Shown: one piece after another, positions 37,693 through 47,887 of the stretch
How the letters are laid out: every line of letters begins with the position of its first letter
Position numbering within the stretch: the stretch's first letter is position 1
Assembly (NCBI GenBank): GCA_965224675.1
Contig: CBDDAA010000004.1
Coordinates: 744,001 to 808,000 of the forward strand
Length of the DNA: 64,000 bases
Origin: UBA7957 sp965224675
GTDB taxonomy: Bacteria > Pseudomonadota > Gammaproteobacteria > Granulosicoccales > Granulosicoccaceae
Direction of reading: 5' to 3'
The notes under the pieces: model-generated
Told to the model about the DNA's origin: nothing
The model's input: the letters and a program-made list of their open reading frames with translations, nothing else
The model's database searches: none
Translations under genes and position numbers: made by a program

Positions 37693-38349
37693 TCAGTATT
37701 TTTTATCTTTTGGCCCATAGGTAGCAAATTTATTCAGCACGACGTCCATTTCTGCCTTCGATAGTAAATGCATACCGCCTTGCAATGAAGAGTAATAATA
37801 TTGCTTTGCAAGGGTCTCCAGTTCTACCGCAGCCCACATAGCCTTGTCGAGGTTGGTCCCGGTAGCGATCATGCCATGATTCGCTAACAGGCAGGCGGTT
37901 CGATCCTGCATGGCATCTAATATGTTGGCTGACAGCTCAGCTGTGCCAAAGGTGGCATATTGTGCACAGCGCACCGAGTTACCACCAAAAGCTGCAATCA
38001 TATAATGACATGCCGGAATATTTTTGCGTGCAATAGATAGAATGCTTGAGTACATCGAGTGGGTATGCACTACCGCATTCATCGCTGGTTTAGCGCGCAA
38101 TATGGCGCGGTGGAAATGCCACTCTGATGAAGGTTTGTACGATCCTTTCCATTCATAGCGATCATGCTGCAATGACATGCGCGCAATGTGTTTAGGGGTC
38201 AATTGATTATAAGGTATGCCACTGGGTGTGATTAACATGTAACCCTTATGACGTGCGCTAATATTCCCTGAAGTGCCCTGGTTAAGGCCCGATCTGTTCA
38301 TTTCAAGGCAAAGATCGATTATTTTCTGTCTAACATTCCAATGATGCAT
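37693..38349 (-). CDS. Class II aldolase/adducin-family protein (FucA-like)
   Basis: 218 residues. Motifs of L-fuculose-phosphate-type aldolases are in order: NQGTSGNISAR (~residue 23), ITPSGIPY (~40), PSSEWHFHRAIL with the catalytic Glu (~72-84), metal histidines in VVHTHSMYSSIL (~93-104), and the third metal histidine in LLANHGMIA (~154). It is an intact zinc-dependent aldolase, but sugar-phosphate substrate and pathway are not shown by neighbours. FucA, methylthioribulose-phosphate dehydratase and oxo-tetronate-phosphate decarboxylase are alternatives. Confidence 0.85.
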   Translation of the reverse strand: MHHWNVRQKIIDLCLEMNRSGLNQGTSGNISARHKGYMLITPSGIPYNQLTPKHIARMSLQHDRYEWKGSYKPSSEWHFHRAILRAKPAMNAVVHTHSMYSSILSIARKNIPACHYMIAAFGGNSVRCAQYATFGTAELSANILDAMQDRTACLLANHGMIATGTNLDKAMWAAVELETLAKQYYYSSLQGGMHLLSKAEMDVVLNKFATYGPKDKKY

Positions 38350-38727
38350 AAGGGTTGTTGCTATTGCGTGTGAGAAATATGATTAATCTTGAGAGGTAAT
38401 CATGGCAAAATTTGGACCTGAATTCACCCGCATGGCGAATTAATATTGCTGTAGACAACGTCACACTCACGGCCTTGCAAAAAATTGACGAATTTTCTCT
38501 CCCAGGAAATTCGACCGGACTTAATAGGAGGCTCCCTAACGGCTGTATGGAGTAATATAACAGATGAGATGAATTGCAGTTCTATTATTATAGACATTCA
38601 GTTACAGGGCCTCTATTCTCCCTATAGTTGAGGTTGCGTGAGCGCTGAGAATAATATTTTACAGATGCGTGAGTATAGCAAATTAGACAATAACAGTTGA
38701 GACTTTCATTTTGGGCAGGAGATATGA
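38350..38727. other. Divergent intergenic region, no gene seen
   Basis: About 380 bp between the aldolase and tag genes. It contains only short open frames (for example a 13-codon ATG frame near 38402) and no recognisable RNA or repeat. A GGCAGGAG ribosome site for tag lies near its right end. Confidence 0.5.
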
Positions 38728-39324
38728 ATGAGTGATGAGGGCCGGGATAACAAAAAACGTTGTTCATGGGTAATGGGTGGAAACGCACTTTATCTTGATT
38801 ACCACGACAATGAATGGGGCGTACCACTTCATGATGAGCGTTTATTGTTTGAATTTTTAACGTTGGAAGGCGCACAAGCGGGCCTAAGCTGGTCGACTAT
38901 TCTGAATAAGCGCGAAGGTTATCGAGCGGCGTTTGATAATTTTGAAATTGAAAAAGTAGCGGCTTATAAAGAAAGGAAAATAACCCGTTTATTGGAGAAT
39001 CCGGGGATTATTCGCAATAAATTGAAAGTGAGATCAACCGTAAGTAATGCGCAAAATTTTATTAAGATTCAGAAAGAATTTGGTAGCTTTGATGCTTATA
39101 TTTGGCAGTTTACCGGAGGTGTTACGCTGCAAAATAAATGGAAAAGTATGAAACAAGTGCCGAGCAGTACGGTTGAATCAGATGCGATGAGCAAAGATTT
39201 AAAAAAACGCGGTTTTAAATTTATCGGTAGCACCATTTGTTACGCCTTTATGCAGGCAACGGGTATGGTAAATGACCATTCGGTTGACTGTTTTTGTTAT
39301 AACAGGCTAAAAAAGCATAAGTAA
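38728..39324 (+). CDS. tag: DNA-3-methyladenine glycosylase I
   Basis: 198-residue base-excision-repair enzyme removing 3-methyladenine from alkylated DNA. The signatures are KKRCSWVMGG, YHDNEWGVPLHDERLLFEFL (~residues 25-44) and LEGAQAGLSWSTILNKREGY with the base-binding Glu. The C-terminal zinc ligands are in NDHSVDCFC together with Cys12 near the start. Complete, with a GGAG ribosome site. Confidence 0.95.
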   Translation: MSDEGRDNKKRCSWVMGGNALYLDYHDNEWGVPLHDERLLFEFLTLEGAQAGLSWSTILNKREGYRAAFDNFEIEKVAAYKERKITRLLENPGIIRNKLKVRSTVSNAQNFIKIQKEFGSFDAYIWQFTGGVTLQNKWKSMKQVPSSTVESDAMSKDLKKRGFKFIGSTICYAFMQATGMVNDHSVDCFCYNRLKKHK

Positions 39325-39503
39325 TAAATACACTATCATTGCACAATATTTTCTATTATAAGCGCACCTCATTAGTCTTTAATCCACATTTTTTCAAGCA
39401 AGATTCTCTGCCATGGAATATTTATGCCTTATCCTGGTTAAGGCTATGAATGGCCAGGTCACAAAACTGTTTTTAATACAAGTATGAATAGAGTCTGAGC
39501 ATC

Positions 39504-42500
39504 ATGGAAAAAAGCATCATCAGTTTTATCTGGCGTTACAGTAAAGAGCAGCAATTTAAAATTTTATTGCTGACGCTTCTCTCCTTTCCGGTGTTATACA
39601 TGACTCTGGAGTTACCGAAACGCATAATAAATGACGCAATCTCCCAACCTGATATTGACCACAACATCTATGGGATTGGGTTAAGTCCCGTGCAATATCT
39701 GCTTTTTCTGAGCTGTTTATTGCTTACCCTGGTGATCCTGAACGGTCTGCTGAAAATGCGTATAAATATCTACAAAGGAACGGTAGGTGAACGCCTGGTC
39801 CGGCGCCTGCGTTATATGCTGATAGAGCGGACAATTCGCTTTCCGTTACAGCAATTTTCCCGAGTGTCACAGGGAGAAATTATTGCCACGGTTGTATCAG
39901 AGACCAAGCCACTGGCAGACTTTAGCGCAGACTCTGTTGCCTTGCCGCTGTATATGGGTGGCACCTTTGTAACAATTTTACTATTTATGTTTATGCAGAA
40001 TTGGGCGCTCGGTTTAGCATCGATTGCGCTAATGCCACTGCAGATGTATATCATTCCAAAATTACAAAAGAAAATAAACAAATTAAAGATACAACGAGTC
40101 TTACGGGTGAGGGCACTTTCACAAAGACTGGGTGAATCTGTAGCCGGTATTCAGGAAATACGCGTTCACGGTACACAACGCTACACATTAGCGGAGTACT
40201 CCTATCGCCTGGGTCAAATATATCGTATTCGGTTGCAGATTTTCAATACTAAATTTCTGATGAAATTTCTTAACAATACAATTGGTCAGCTGACACCCTT
40301 CTTCTTTTATTCAGTGGGTGGCATCCTTGTTATAAGAGGAGAAGTTAGCATCGGCGCATTGGTGGCGGCATTAGCCGCTTATAAGGACATACTAGACCCG
40401 TGGAAAGAATTGCTTAACTATTATCAACGTTATCACGATGCGCTATTACGCTATGCACAAATAGTTCAGCAATTTGAGCCAGCAGGGCTTTTGAGTTATA
40501 ACCCGCCGCATGGTAAAGAATTATTTACCCGTGTTGCAGAGTCGTTTCGGATCAACAACCTTTCGAAAACACGTGACAATGGAGATCAGATATTCTCCGC
40601 TATCAATATGACGGTTAATCCTGGGGAAGTTGTCGGTATCATTGCCCCGCAACCTGCTATTCGAAACAATTTTGCCCGAACTATTGCTTTGTTAGAACCA
40701 CCGGATAGTGGTAGTGTTTTCTTGGGCAATAAAAACAGCCAAGCGTTCAGTGAGCCGCAATTGCGCCGACGAATCGGATATATCGGTCCTGAGCTGTTTA
40801 TTTTTAATGCGGCTATCAGTTACAACCTGTCATACGGGCTTAATCACTCTCCTCCATCCCCCGACGAACTCAGCAAGGAAATCAATGATCAATTGCGTGA
40901 GTCAAAAGCCGCTGGAAATAGTACAGACTGGTTTGATGAATCATTTGACAGTGTTTGGACGGACTACAACATTCTTGGCAAAGATGACTGGAAATCTGCG
41001 CAGGATTTGATTGCACAGGTGGTTAAAGTTGCAGGTGGTGGCGAATCGGTGTATGCCGCGTCATTACGGGAAAAATTTAATCCTTATCAATTAGAGAGTA
41101 CGAATTTTGACGATGTGCCCGATCTACTGCTGGCGGCTCGAAAACTTACCCGTACACTTATTCACGAGAACAATCTACAACACCTCGTCGAACATTTCGA
41201 TAAAAACGCTTTCAATCCCTTTGCCACCATGGCTGAAAATTTGTTGTTCGGAACTATCGGGGATGAAGGTATTGATGTCATGGAGCTAGCCCGTCAACCT
41301 GAAATGGAACAAAGTCTGGTGGATGCAATGATATTATCTGATGTCATGTCATACGCTCAGCGATGCCTTGATCTTATTCTCAGAATTTATGAAAATTTAC
41401 CAATAAATGACAGGCTTGTCACTCGATTGGAATTATATAACGAAGAACGCATCAATGCCTTGAAAAAATTGCAAATTCAATTAGCTGATTCAGAATTGTC
41501 AAATATTCAAAGTACGCATAAAGTCCAATTGATTGCGTTCTTTCTTAATCTTAAAGCAAACGATCTAAGAAGAATTGAGATCAGCGATCAATTTAAGCAA
41601 GGTATTATTAAAGCACGACAGTTGTTTTCAGATAATTTACCTGTGCATATACAAAATAATTATTATAAATATCTCGATGATAAATACAATCCTGGCCTGT
41701 CCGTTATAGACAATCTGTTATTTAGTCGCATTGATACATCCAATGCTGCCGCATTCAACCAACTATTGCCAATTGTAAGTAAGGCGATAGACGAGACCGG
41801 GCTGAAACCAATACTTACGGTTTTATTTTTCCTTCACTCACAAGCGGGAATTGGTGGTAGCAGGCTACCCGAGCAAGCCAGGCACAGAATAACTTTGGCG
41901 CGCTCACTGCTTAAACGTCCAGATACCTTGATAATGCATGATGCGCTGACCGTTCTGAATCACGAAGATCAAGCCAAAGTCATTAACAATATGCGCGAAT
42001 TTCGGCCGGAAATGGGTATTTTATGGATCAATCAGAACCGCATGGACCATCTGCCCACTGATCGTATCTACCACCTTAGTGAACAAGGAATGGAGTTGTG
42101 TACAGATGAAACAGGAAAGCCGAATATAAATATCAACCTGCATAATAAAAATAATCCTGAGCTGGCCTTGATTCGAAAATTGGAATTTTTTGCACCACTT
42201 AACCGCCCACAGGCTGATCTTTTAGCCATGCGTAGCCAGATAGTAAAGGTATCGCAAGGATCAATAATTCATCGGATGGGTAGTGAGGCGACTCAGGCTC
42301 ATGTATTGATCGATGGAAGTGCATCATTATATGCGAGTGACAATGACAAGCGTCAGCCGCTTATAAGTCTTAACCAGTACCAAGTTACCGGGGAGTTGGA
42401 AATTTTATCGCATGGTCGGCACCCACAGAGTCTAATTGCTGATTCAGATTGTGAATTTTTGTGTATCAATGGTGAAGTATTAAGAAATCTAATCGAGAAC

Positions 42501-42572
42501 AATCATCAGCTTGCAATTAATTTTTTGAAGAATACTGCGAATAAGCTAGCAACCATGGCGCAGAATACTTGA
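39504..42572 (+). CDS. Giant ABC-exporter-like protein with degenerate ATPase and cNMP-binding domain
   Basis: 1022 residues: a six-helix ABC exporter membrane domain (20-310), an ABC ATPase-like region (340-875) and a cyclic-nucleotide-binding fold (895-1015). The ATPase part is ruined. The P-loop position reads GIIAPQPAIRNNFA (377-390) with no GK[S/T]. The signature is GGSRLPEQARHRITLARSLL (784-803), and Walker B ends LIMHDALTVL with His-Asp instead of Asp-Glu. About 400 residues separate P-loop and signature, against ~100 in ordinary ABC proteins; the insert is helical. It may be a regulated scaffold or channel rather than a pump. No partner ATPase is adjacent. Confidence 0.8.
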   Translation: MEKSIISFIWRYSKEQQFKILLLTLLSFPVLYMTLELPKRIINDAISQPDIDHNIYGIGLSPVQYLLFLSCLLLTLVILNGLLKMRINIYKGTVGERLVRRLRYMLIERTIRFPLQQFSRVSQGEIIATVVSETKPLADFSADSVALPLYMGGTFVTILLFMFMQNWALGLASIALMPLQMYIIPKLQKKINKLKIQRVLRVRALSQRLGESVAGIQEIRVHGTQRYTLAEYSYRLGQIYRIRLQIFNTKFLMKFLNNTIGQLTPFFFYSVGGILVIRGEVSIGALVAALAAYKDILDPWKELLNYYQRYHDALLRYAQIVQQFEPAGLLSYNPPHGKELFTRVAESFRINNLSKTRDNGDQIFSAINMTVNPGEVVGIIAPQPAIRNNFARTIALLEPPDSGSVFLGNKNSQAFSEPQLRRRIGYIGPELFIFNAAISYNLSYGLNHSPPSPDELSKEINDQLRESKAAGNSTDWFDESFDSVWTDYNILGKDDWKSAQDLIAQVVKVAGGGESVYAASLREKFNPYQLESTNFDDVPDLLLAARKLTRTLIHENNLQHLVEHFDKNAFNPFATMAENLLFGTIGDEGIDVMELARQPEMEQSLVDAMILSDVMSYAQRCLDLILRIYENLPINDRLVTRLELYNEERINALKKLQIQLADSELSNIQSTHKVQLIAFFLNLKANDLRRIEISDQFKQGIIKARQLFSDNLPVHIQNNYYKYLDDKYNPGLSVIDNLLFSRIDTSNAAAFNQLLPIVSKAIDETGLKPILTVLFFLHSQAGIGGSRLPEQARHRITLARSLLKRPDTLIMHDALTVLNHEDQAKVINNMREFRPEMGILWINQNRMDHLPTDRIYHLSEQGMELCTDETGKPNININLHNKNNPELALIRKLEFFAPLNRPQADLLAMRSQIVKVSQGSIIHRMGSEATQAHVLIDGSASLYASDNDKRQPLISLNQYQVTGELEILSHGRHPQSLIADSDCEFLCINGEVLRNLIENNHQLAINFLKNTANKLATMAQNT

Positions 42573-42614
42573 ATATCGGGAAAATGATATACCAATCGCC
42601 TGTTGAAAGAAAAA

Positions 42615-43478
42615 TTAAAGATCGACGCGGGATTTCATCCAATTGCTTATAAATGTCCATATCTCACGAGACGCATTGCGTGAGCTGATTATACGGGCGT
42701 GTGTGTAGTTCTCATAGAATCCTTCGCCCCGACCACATAACAGAAACGTTTTATCTTTACTTGATATCGCTTGATGCAATTTCAGGCATCCAGAGGCTGG
42801 AGCGATAAAGTGGTCACCAGCCGCAGCCAAATTTAGACTGGGTATACTTATCGATTCAAGAGCAGTCAAATAGTCAAAGTCATCACTGCCCCGCCACTGT
42901 CCACTGAGGCTCCAACCGAACCACTGTTGCATTACCGCAGCAAACTCATTTTCCGGTCCCAGCTTTGCGAGTTTTCCGGGGGCAAAGCCTAAAATAAAAG
43001 TAAAGAGGGATGCGATATGTATTTTTAGGCGATTGATGTTTGAAAGCCCGGCGTCTGTAGCCTGACTGGCCAGACAGACGATGTTGGCAATTTTCTCATT
43101 GGCTTCGGGGTGACGTGCAAGATACATTAAAATGGACAGTCCGCCGCCACTATGGCCAATCCAGCTGGGTTTTTTATTCGGATAAAGGTTATGTATAAAC
43201 GCAAGTACAGCCGCAGTGTCTTGTAGTGCCATTGTCTCGAAATCAGGTTCCATCTTAGGCTTATCGCTAACGCCATGACCCTGCATATCAAGTATCCAGC
43301 AATCAAAGCCTTGCTTTGCCAGGTGCTCGGCCAGGCCCCGGCAGGAACGATGATTAGAGAAGGTGCCATGGGTGAGAATGATAGGGCCTAAGTGCTCTGC
43401 ACCAGAAAAAAAGTGCAGGCCGAGTTGAGTGCCTGCACTATTGCGAATGGTGTGAGTTGCTTTGCTGATTTCTGCCAT
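42615..43478 (-). CDS. Alpha/beta-hydrolase
   Basis: 287-residue serine hydrolase. Oxyanion loop LTHGTFSNHRS (~35-45), nucleophile Ser in WIGHSGGGLSILMYLA (~118), acid in AAAGDHFIAPASG (~235); the catalytic His is probably in the C-terminal YENYTHARII. A cap domain lies at ~150-210. It follows the radical-SAM gene by 5 bp on the same strand, so they form an operon. Lipase/esterase-type; substrate unknown. Confidence 0.82.
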   Translation of the reverse strand: MAEISKATHTIRNSAGTQLGLHFFSGAEHLGPIILTHGTFSNHRSCRGLAEHLAKQGFDCWILDMQGHGVSDKPKMEPDFETMALQDTAAVLAFIHNLYPNKKPSWIGHSGGGLSILMYLARHPEANEKIANIVCLASQATDAGLSNINRLKIHIASLFTFILGFAPGKLAKLGPENEFAAVMQQWFGWSLSGQWRGSDDFDYLTALESISIPSLNLAAAGDHFIAPASGCLKLHQAISSKDKTFLLCGRGEGFYENYTHARIISSRNASREIWTFISNWMKSRVDL

Positions 43479-43483
43479 GCAGG

Positions 43484-44956
43484 CTATTCGGCTACAATTT
43501 GAATTCCTTCCAAGCCTGTTTTTACATGACGAATTTGTGACAGTCGGTTACTCGCAATCAGTGACTGTAGCATGGGTGTGAAATATTGACCTTCTTCTTG
43601 AAACAATAATTCAGAGTCGCTGATTTTCAACCAACCTCGCTCTTCCAGCTCTGTCCAGACAGCGGCATAGCTATCGAGAAGATTTTCGTTGAACAGCTCC
43701 TGATAATCAATATAATTTATTTTCATTGACTGCATCGATTGAAACAGCCATACCAGTTTCACATCCTGGTGTTTGTAAATAAAGCCGCGTTCAATCGGAA
43801 ACTTACCTTCATCTAATTTTTTATAATACTCTGGCAATGAACGCTGGTTCATATAAACCCAGCTTCGGTTTTCCGGATTGATACCATTTACGTGGATATT
43901 GATGGCGGCGAAACCTATGCCACACATTTGCTGAATGGAGCTAACCTTGCCTTGTTGGTGATCGATACTTTCACGCAAATTGGATTCATATTCATAACGG
44001 CTTAGACGCATGTTCTCGTCACTCGTTACCTGGCGTTCCCAGTCATAGACCGTCGATTGAACAAATCCGTTTGAGCGCAGTAATTCACAAGATATTTTAT
44101 ACATCTCGATATTGGTTTCTATTGAGGGTAATAACGACCTTTTTTTCCGTGAAGAGAAATCACTACGACCGGCAACGTTAAGCTCATAGTGTGTCAGGTG
44201 GTGGATACCAGTGTCTATCAGAGTTTGCAGATCATCTACCATATTGTTGATAGTTTGCTCCGGCCAGCCATAAATCATGTCAACGCTTTTGACAAGATCA
44301 TATTTATCGCACAACTCAAGTGTCTTAAACACCTGCTCCTGTGTCTGTTTACGTCCACTGTATTTTATCAGTTCTTTATTGAGTTGCTGTACACCAATGC
44401 TGACGCGGGTTATACCGGCGGCTTTAATCGCTCGTAGTTTCTCATCAGTAAATAGCTGTGGTATGCCTTCCAGAGTGATTTCAATATCGCTGGGGACACC
44501 GCCGTAGAGGTCATCGACATAGCCCATCAACTGTCCGTAATGATCAGCTCTGTAGAGATTTGGGGTGCCGCCTCCAAAATATATACTGGCGAGTTTGTCG
44601 TTTGCATAAAAAGGTTTGTAAAGTGCAAATTCCTTTTTCAAATACGCCAGATAGGTTTCGATTGCTGAATTGCCTTCGTAATCAGCGCTCGGGAAAAGAC
44701 AAAATCCACAATGGGCGGGCTTGGTTTTGATGCAAAAGGGTGTGCCTACATACAGGTTCACAGGGAAGTCAGTATTTTCTCTGTAGCCTGATCGTGCATT
44801 TAACAAGCTTTCTGTAGAGACATCAAGATCTTTCCAGTACATCGGGGAAGGGTGCGCATGCAGCACTTTGTTTGATTGCCGACGGGCCATTTCCCGGTTT
44901 ATGAACTGCTTTACCACGGATGGTTCGAAATGATGGAATTTATTTTGGCTGGTCAT
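43484..44956 (-). CDS. HemN-like radical SAM protein with unusual cluster spacing
   Basis: 490-residue protein of the coproporphyrinogen-dehydrogenase-like radical SAM group. The body matches: YFGGGTPNLY (~residue 127), ITLEGIPQLFTDEKLRAIKAAGITRVSIGVQ split over two blocks, and SVDMIYGWPEQT. The cluster motif, normally C-x3-C-x2-C, here reads CIKTKPAHCGFC, that is C75-x7-C83-x2-C86. The canonical C-x3-C is therefore lengthened by four residues. HemN-like proteins include heme chaperones and methyltransferases, so true HemN activity should not be assumed. Operon partner of the alpha/beta-hydrolase. Confidence 0.82.
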   Translation of the reverse strand: MTSQNKFHHFEPSVVKQFINREMARRQSNKVLHAHPSPMYWKDLDVSTESLLNARSGYRENTDFPVNLYVGTPFCIKTKPAHCGFCLFPSADYEGNSAIETYLAYLKKEFALYKPFYANDKLASIYFGGGTPNLYRADHYGQLMGYVDDLYGGVPSDIEITLEGIPQLFTDEKLRAIKAAGITRVSIGVQQLNKELIKYSGRKQTQEQVFKTLELCDKYDLVKSVDMIYGWPEQTINNMVDDLQTLIDTGIHHLTHYELNVAGRSDFSSRKKRSLLPSIETNIEMYKISCELLRSNGFVQSTVYDWERQVTSDENMRLSRYEYESNLRESIDHQQGKVSSIQQMCGIGFAAINIHVNGINPENRSWVYMNQRSLPEYYKKLDEGKFPIERGFIYKHQDVKLVWLFQSMQSMKINYIDYQELFNENLLDSYAAVWTELEERGWLKISDSELLFQEEGQYFTPMLQSLIASNRLSQIRHVKTGLEGIQIVAE

Positions 44957-45389
44957 AACCTGCTTTTCCTAGGCTAGTGGGATATTTAATGTCACACTGG
45001 AATGTATTAGTTTGTAAATATTGCCGCTTAGACTGACAATGCTCACAGTTTCTGTATACTTTTGTCAAGGAATGAATTGTGGCGGATCGTTTACCATTTG
45101 AACAATCGCGCTCAAAGTTTCTTTTTTTCTACTTGATAAAGGCAAATTTATAGGGGTGCTTAGTTGTCTGACTACAGATGAAATTGAGGGGAGTCTCTTG
45201 ATTTGCCCCGTTGGGCAGTACGTGAGTGAATAGGTAAAATAGAGGTAACTAATTACTTTTAAAGCAATTATTAAAATTTTCTTTGCGGACGTTTGGGATC
45301 AAGGCTGAGATCGGTTTTTCAAGCCCCAATCTGTTGAGTAGATTTAAAAGGGCGTTAGGAGGGTTAATTTAACCTTTTCGGGGAATGGC
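44957..45389. other. Intergenic stretch, no gene seen
   Basis: About 430 bp between the radical-SAM gene start and the end of the GGDEF-EAL gene. I find no frame with coding character, no strong hairpin with T-run and no repeat shared with other parts of the window. It should contain the promoter of the radical-SAM operon. Confidence 0.45.
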
Positions 45390-47714
45390 TTAGCCGTTAG
45401 CCGCTTTTTGAGTTATTTCAAGCAATGGTTCCATGAGTGGCGAATCAGATAACCAGTTTTTGTAAATCAGGTTAGGAATTTCTTCTGCAACAACAGGCTT
45501 GCTAAAATAATAACCCTGCACGTAAGGGCAGTTTAATGCCTGTAAAAATTGCATCTGCTCAATGGTTTCCACACCTTCTGCAACAATGTCATAACCGAGA
45601 CCTAATGATAAATCAACAATAGCCCGAACCATTAGAACAGACGAAGAATTTTCAGGCAGACCGCTGATAAAAGACCGATCTATCTTCAAGGTATCAACTT
45701 CCAGATCTGCCAGTACGGAGAGGGAGGAATATCCCGTTCCGAAATCATCAATAGCAATTTTTACCCCTGCTTGGCGCAACACATGGCAGATTCGGGTATG
45801 TTCCTCGGGGTCACGGCTCATGCTTTCAGTTATTTCAATTTCGAGTTCGCCATCAAGTAAACCATATTCTGATACATTCTCTATGACGTAGTCAGTAAAG
45901 CCTTCTGTAATAAAGTGACTACTTGAAATGTTGATAGCCATCTGTAGGTTTATGCCTTGTTTTTCCCATGTTTTAAGTTGCTGGCATGCGGTTTTTAATA
46001 CCCACTCACCAATCTCCTTAATCATGCCGACACGTTCGGTTGTACTGATGAATAAATCAGGGCGGACCAAGCCTCTGGTCGGGTGGCGCCAACGTATGAG
46101 TGCCTCAACTCCAGTCAGATTGCCATCAGATAATGAAATCTTCGGCTGATACCAAAGTTCAAATTCATGGTTTTTCATCGCCAGGCGTAGATCTGCTTCC
46201 AACTTAACCCGGTCGGATGTGTCGCTTGCCATTTGCTGATTATAAAAAGCATAGCCATGTTTGCCGTTATGTTTGACACTGTACATCGCCATATCAGCTG
46301 CACGTAATAACGCATCTGATTCGGTGCCATCCTCAGGATACATCGCTATGCCGATACTCATTTTGGGATTAATTCTATGATTATTTACGTGTATAACCTG
46401 ACGCATAAATGCAAGGCAACGCTGGGTGGCATGCATTACTTCATCGTTGTTGCGTAAATCATGTAATACGATACTGAACTCGTCTCCACCCAGGCGGGCA
46501 ATAAAGTCACTCTCGCGAAGTTGTTCTTTAAGGTGATCAGCAAATGCCATCAAGTACTTATCACCACACTCGTGACCGAAAGAATCATTAATTTCTTTAA
46601 AATCATCCAGATCAATGTAAACAACGGCAAATTTTTCTTGTTTTCTGCCGGTTGTAAGGACCTGTTGTTTTAGATGTTCAAGAAAATGACCACGATTAGC
46701 CAGCGAGGTTAAATCATCGTAATAAGCCATTTTATATATTTTTTGTTCGGCTGATTTGATTGCCGAAATATCCTGGACAGTGCCTAGTAAATAGTTTCTA
46801 CCGTGTGAATCAGAGATACGCTTGATCACCTGATTCATATTCAGGTGTTGATTTTTTACTGGATCAAACATGCGGTATTCAACTGCAGATTCGTTGCCTG
46901 CTATGCCTACCGACTCAACGACCTGTTTAACACGATGGCGGTCATCGGTGTGTACCAGATCGATGCAGCGCTTCAATTCCACGGTCTGCTCAGAGAATCC
47001 CCACATTCGGGCAAGGTTTTGCGATAACTTGATTTTGCTGGATAACATATCCCATTGCCAATAGCCCATACGCGCCATTTCTTCGGTCGTTTTTATCAAG
47101 GTCAGGTTGGTATCTTCATTGTCTTGTCGTAAGCTGAGCAAGTCATAGTAATTTTTTCCTATCTCACGGCCCCCCCGGATTAGAAATCCAAAGAGTAAAA
47201 ACCCTAATATCGCCAACTCATAAGAGAATTGATCGCCTTCCCATAATAAACGGCTTTCGATGGAGACAAAAATAATCGCCTGGAATGTAGTGATAACGTT
47301 TTTATCGTAGGGCAGGGAGGCGAGTGCTCCACCGACTACACCGGCGAGGGCGAGTATGGTGAGTGCTTGATAAGCGGGGTGGCCAATGGGGTAGATAAGC
47401 CACATGATTGAAGCCCAGACAATGGTTGCCAGCAAGGCGCCAACGTTGAATTGAATGTGCCAGCGTGGGTTGAATGTGGCATTTTCCGGTACACGCTGAT
47501 AGAGAAGACAACTGTACCAGCGGGCAACATTGATCAATAGGATGGCGGTAAACCAGAGCCACGCTGTTTGTTGGTCTGATCGCGGACCAATCGTAAATGT
47601 CACAGCTAAAGCCGTAGCCACCGTTCCGGCTGAGGAAAACTTTAATCCATTATAAAGTAAGGCGGTTTGCTTTTGCCGTATGGCCTGCCGCCTGGATAAT
47701 GTCGAGTTTTCCAT
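45390..47714 (-). CDS. Membrane GGDEF-EAL cyclic-di-GMP enzyme with PAS domain
   Basis: 774 residues: a membrane sensor of about six helices (25-185), a PAS domain (~205-320), GGDEF (~325-490) and EAL (~505-755). GGDEF is intact (409-413) with the RESD inhibitory site (400-403). EAL is intact (VEALIRW, Glu537; later AIDDFGTGYSSLS and EGVET). It could therefore both make and break cyclic di-GMP in response to a membrane or PAS signal. Monocistronic by position. Confidence 0.94.
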   Translation of the reverse strand: MENSTLSRRQAIRQKQTALLYNGLKFSSAGTVATALAVTFTIGPRSDQQTAWLWFTAILLINVARWYSCLLYQRVPENATFNPRWHIQFNVGALLATIVWASIMWLIYPIGHPAYQALTILALAGVVGGALASLPYDKNVITTFQAIIFVSIESRLLWEGDQFSYELAILGFLLFGFLIRGGREIGKNYYDLLSLRQDNEDTNLTLIKTTEEMARMGYWQWDMLSSKIKLSQNLARMWGFSEQTVELKRCIDLVHTDDRHRVKQVVESVGIAGNESAVEYRMFDPVKNQHLNMNQVIKRISDSHGRNYLLGTVQDISAIKSAEQKIYKMAYYDDLTSLANRGHFLEHLKQQVLTTGRKQEKFAVVYIDLDDFKEINDSFGHECGDKYLMAFADHLKEQLRESDFIARLGGDEFSIVLHDLRNNDEVMHATQRCLAFMRQVIHVNNHRINPKMSIGIAMYPEDGTESDALLRAADMAMYSVKHNGKHGYAFYNQQMASDTSDRVKLEADLRLAMKNHEFELWYQPKISLSDGNLTGVEALIRWRHPTRGLVRPDLFISTTERVGMIKEIGEWVLKTACQQLKTWEKQGINLQMAINISSSHFITEGFTDYVIENVSEYGLLDGELEIEITESMSRDPEEHTRICHVLRQAGVKIAIDDFGTGYSSLSVLADLEVDTLKIDRSFISGLPENSSSVLMVRAIVDLSLGLGYDIVAEGVETIEQMQFLQALNCPYVQGYYFSKPVVAEEIPNLIYKNWLSDSPLMEPLLEITQKAANG

Positions 47715-47887
47715 TAATACATCTCAAGAGTCATCGAATGCTTACTTAACAATCCTTGTAAAAGTAAAATTGCGGTATATTTAACGCAGATCGGCCATTC
47801 GATAGTGTTCTTTAATTACATGTAAAGCGAAAAGCGCTGATAGGGCTTATTGACACCTTAAGTGGCTTGTTATAGCCTGAGATCTGT

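Noticed and set aside
44957..45389. Possible small RNA or short gene in the gap before the GGDEF-EAL gene
   Set aside because: A weak interrupted repeat (TGACAA ... TTGTCA near 45030-45070) is too short and too widely spaced to support a call.
47302..47562. Open frames antisense to the GGDEF-EAL membrane region
   Set aside because: Low-complexity shadow frames opposite a clearly real gene; no family resemblance and no ribosome site.
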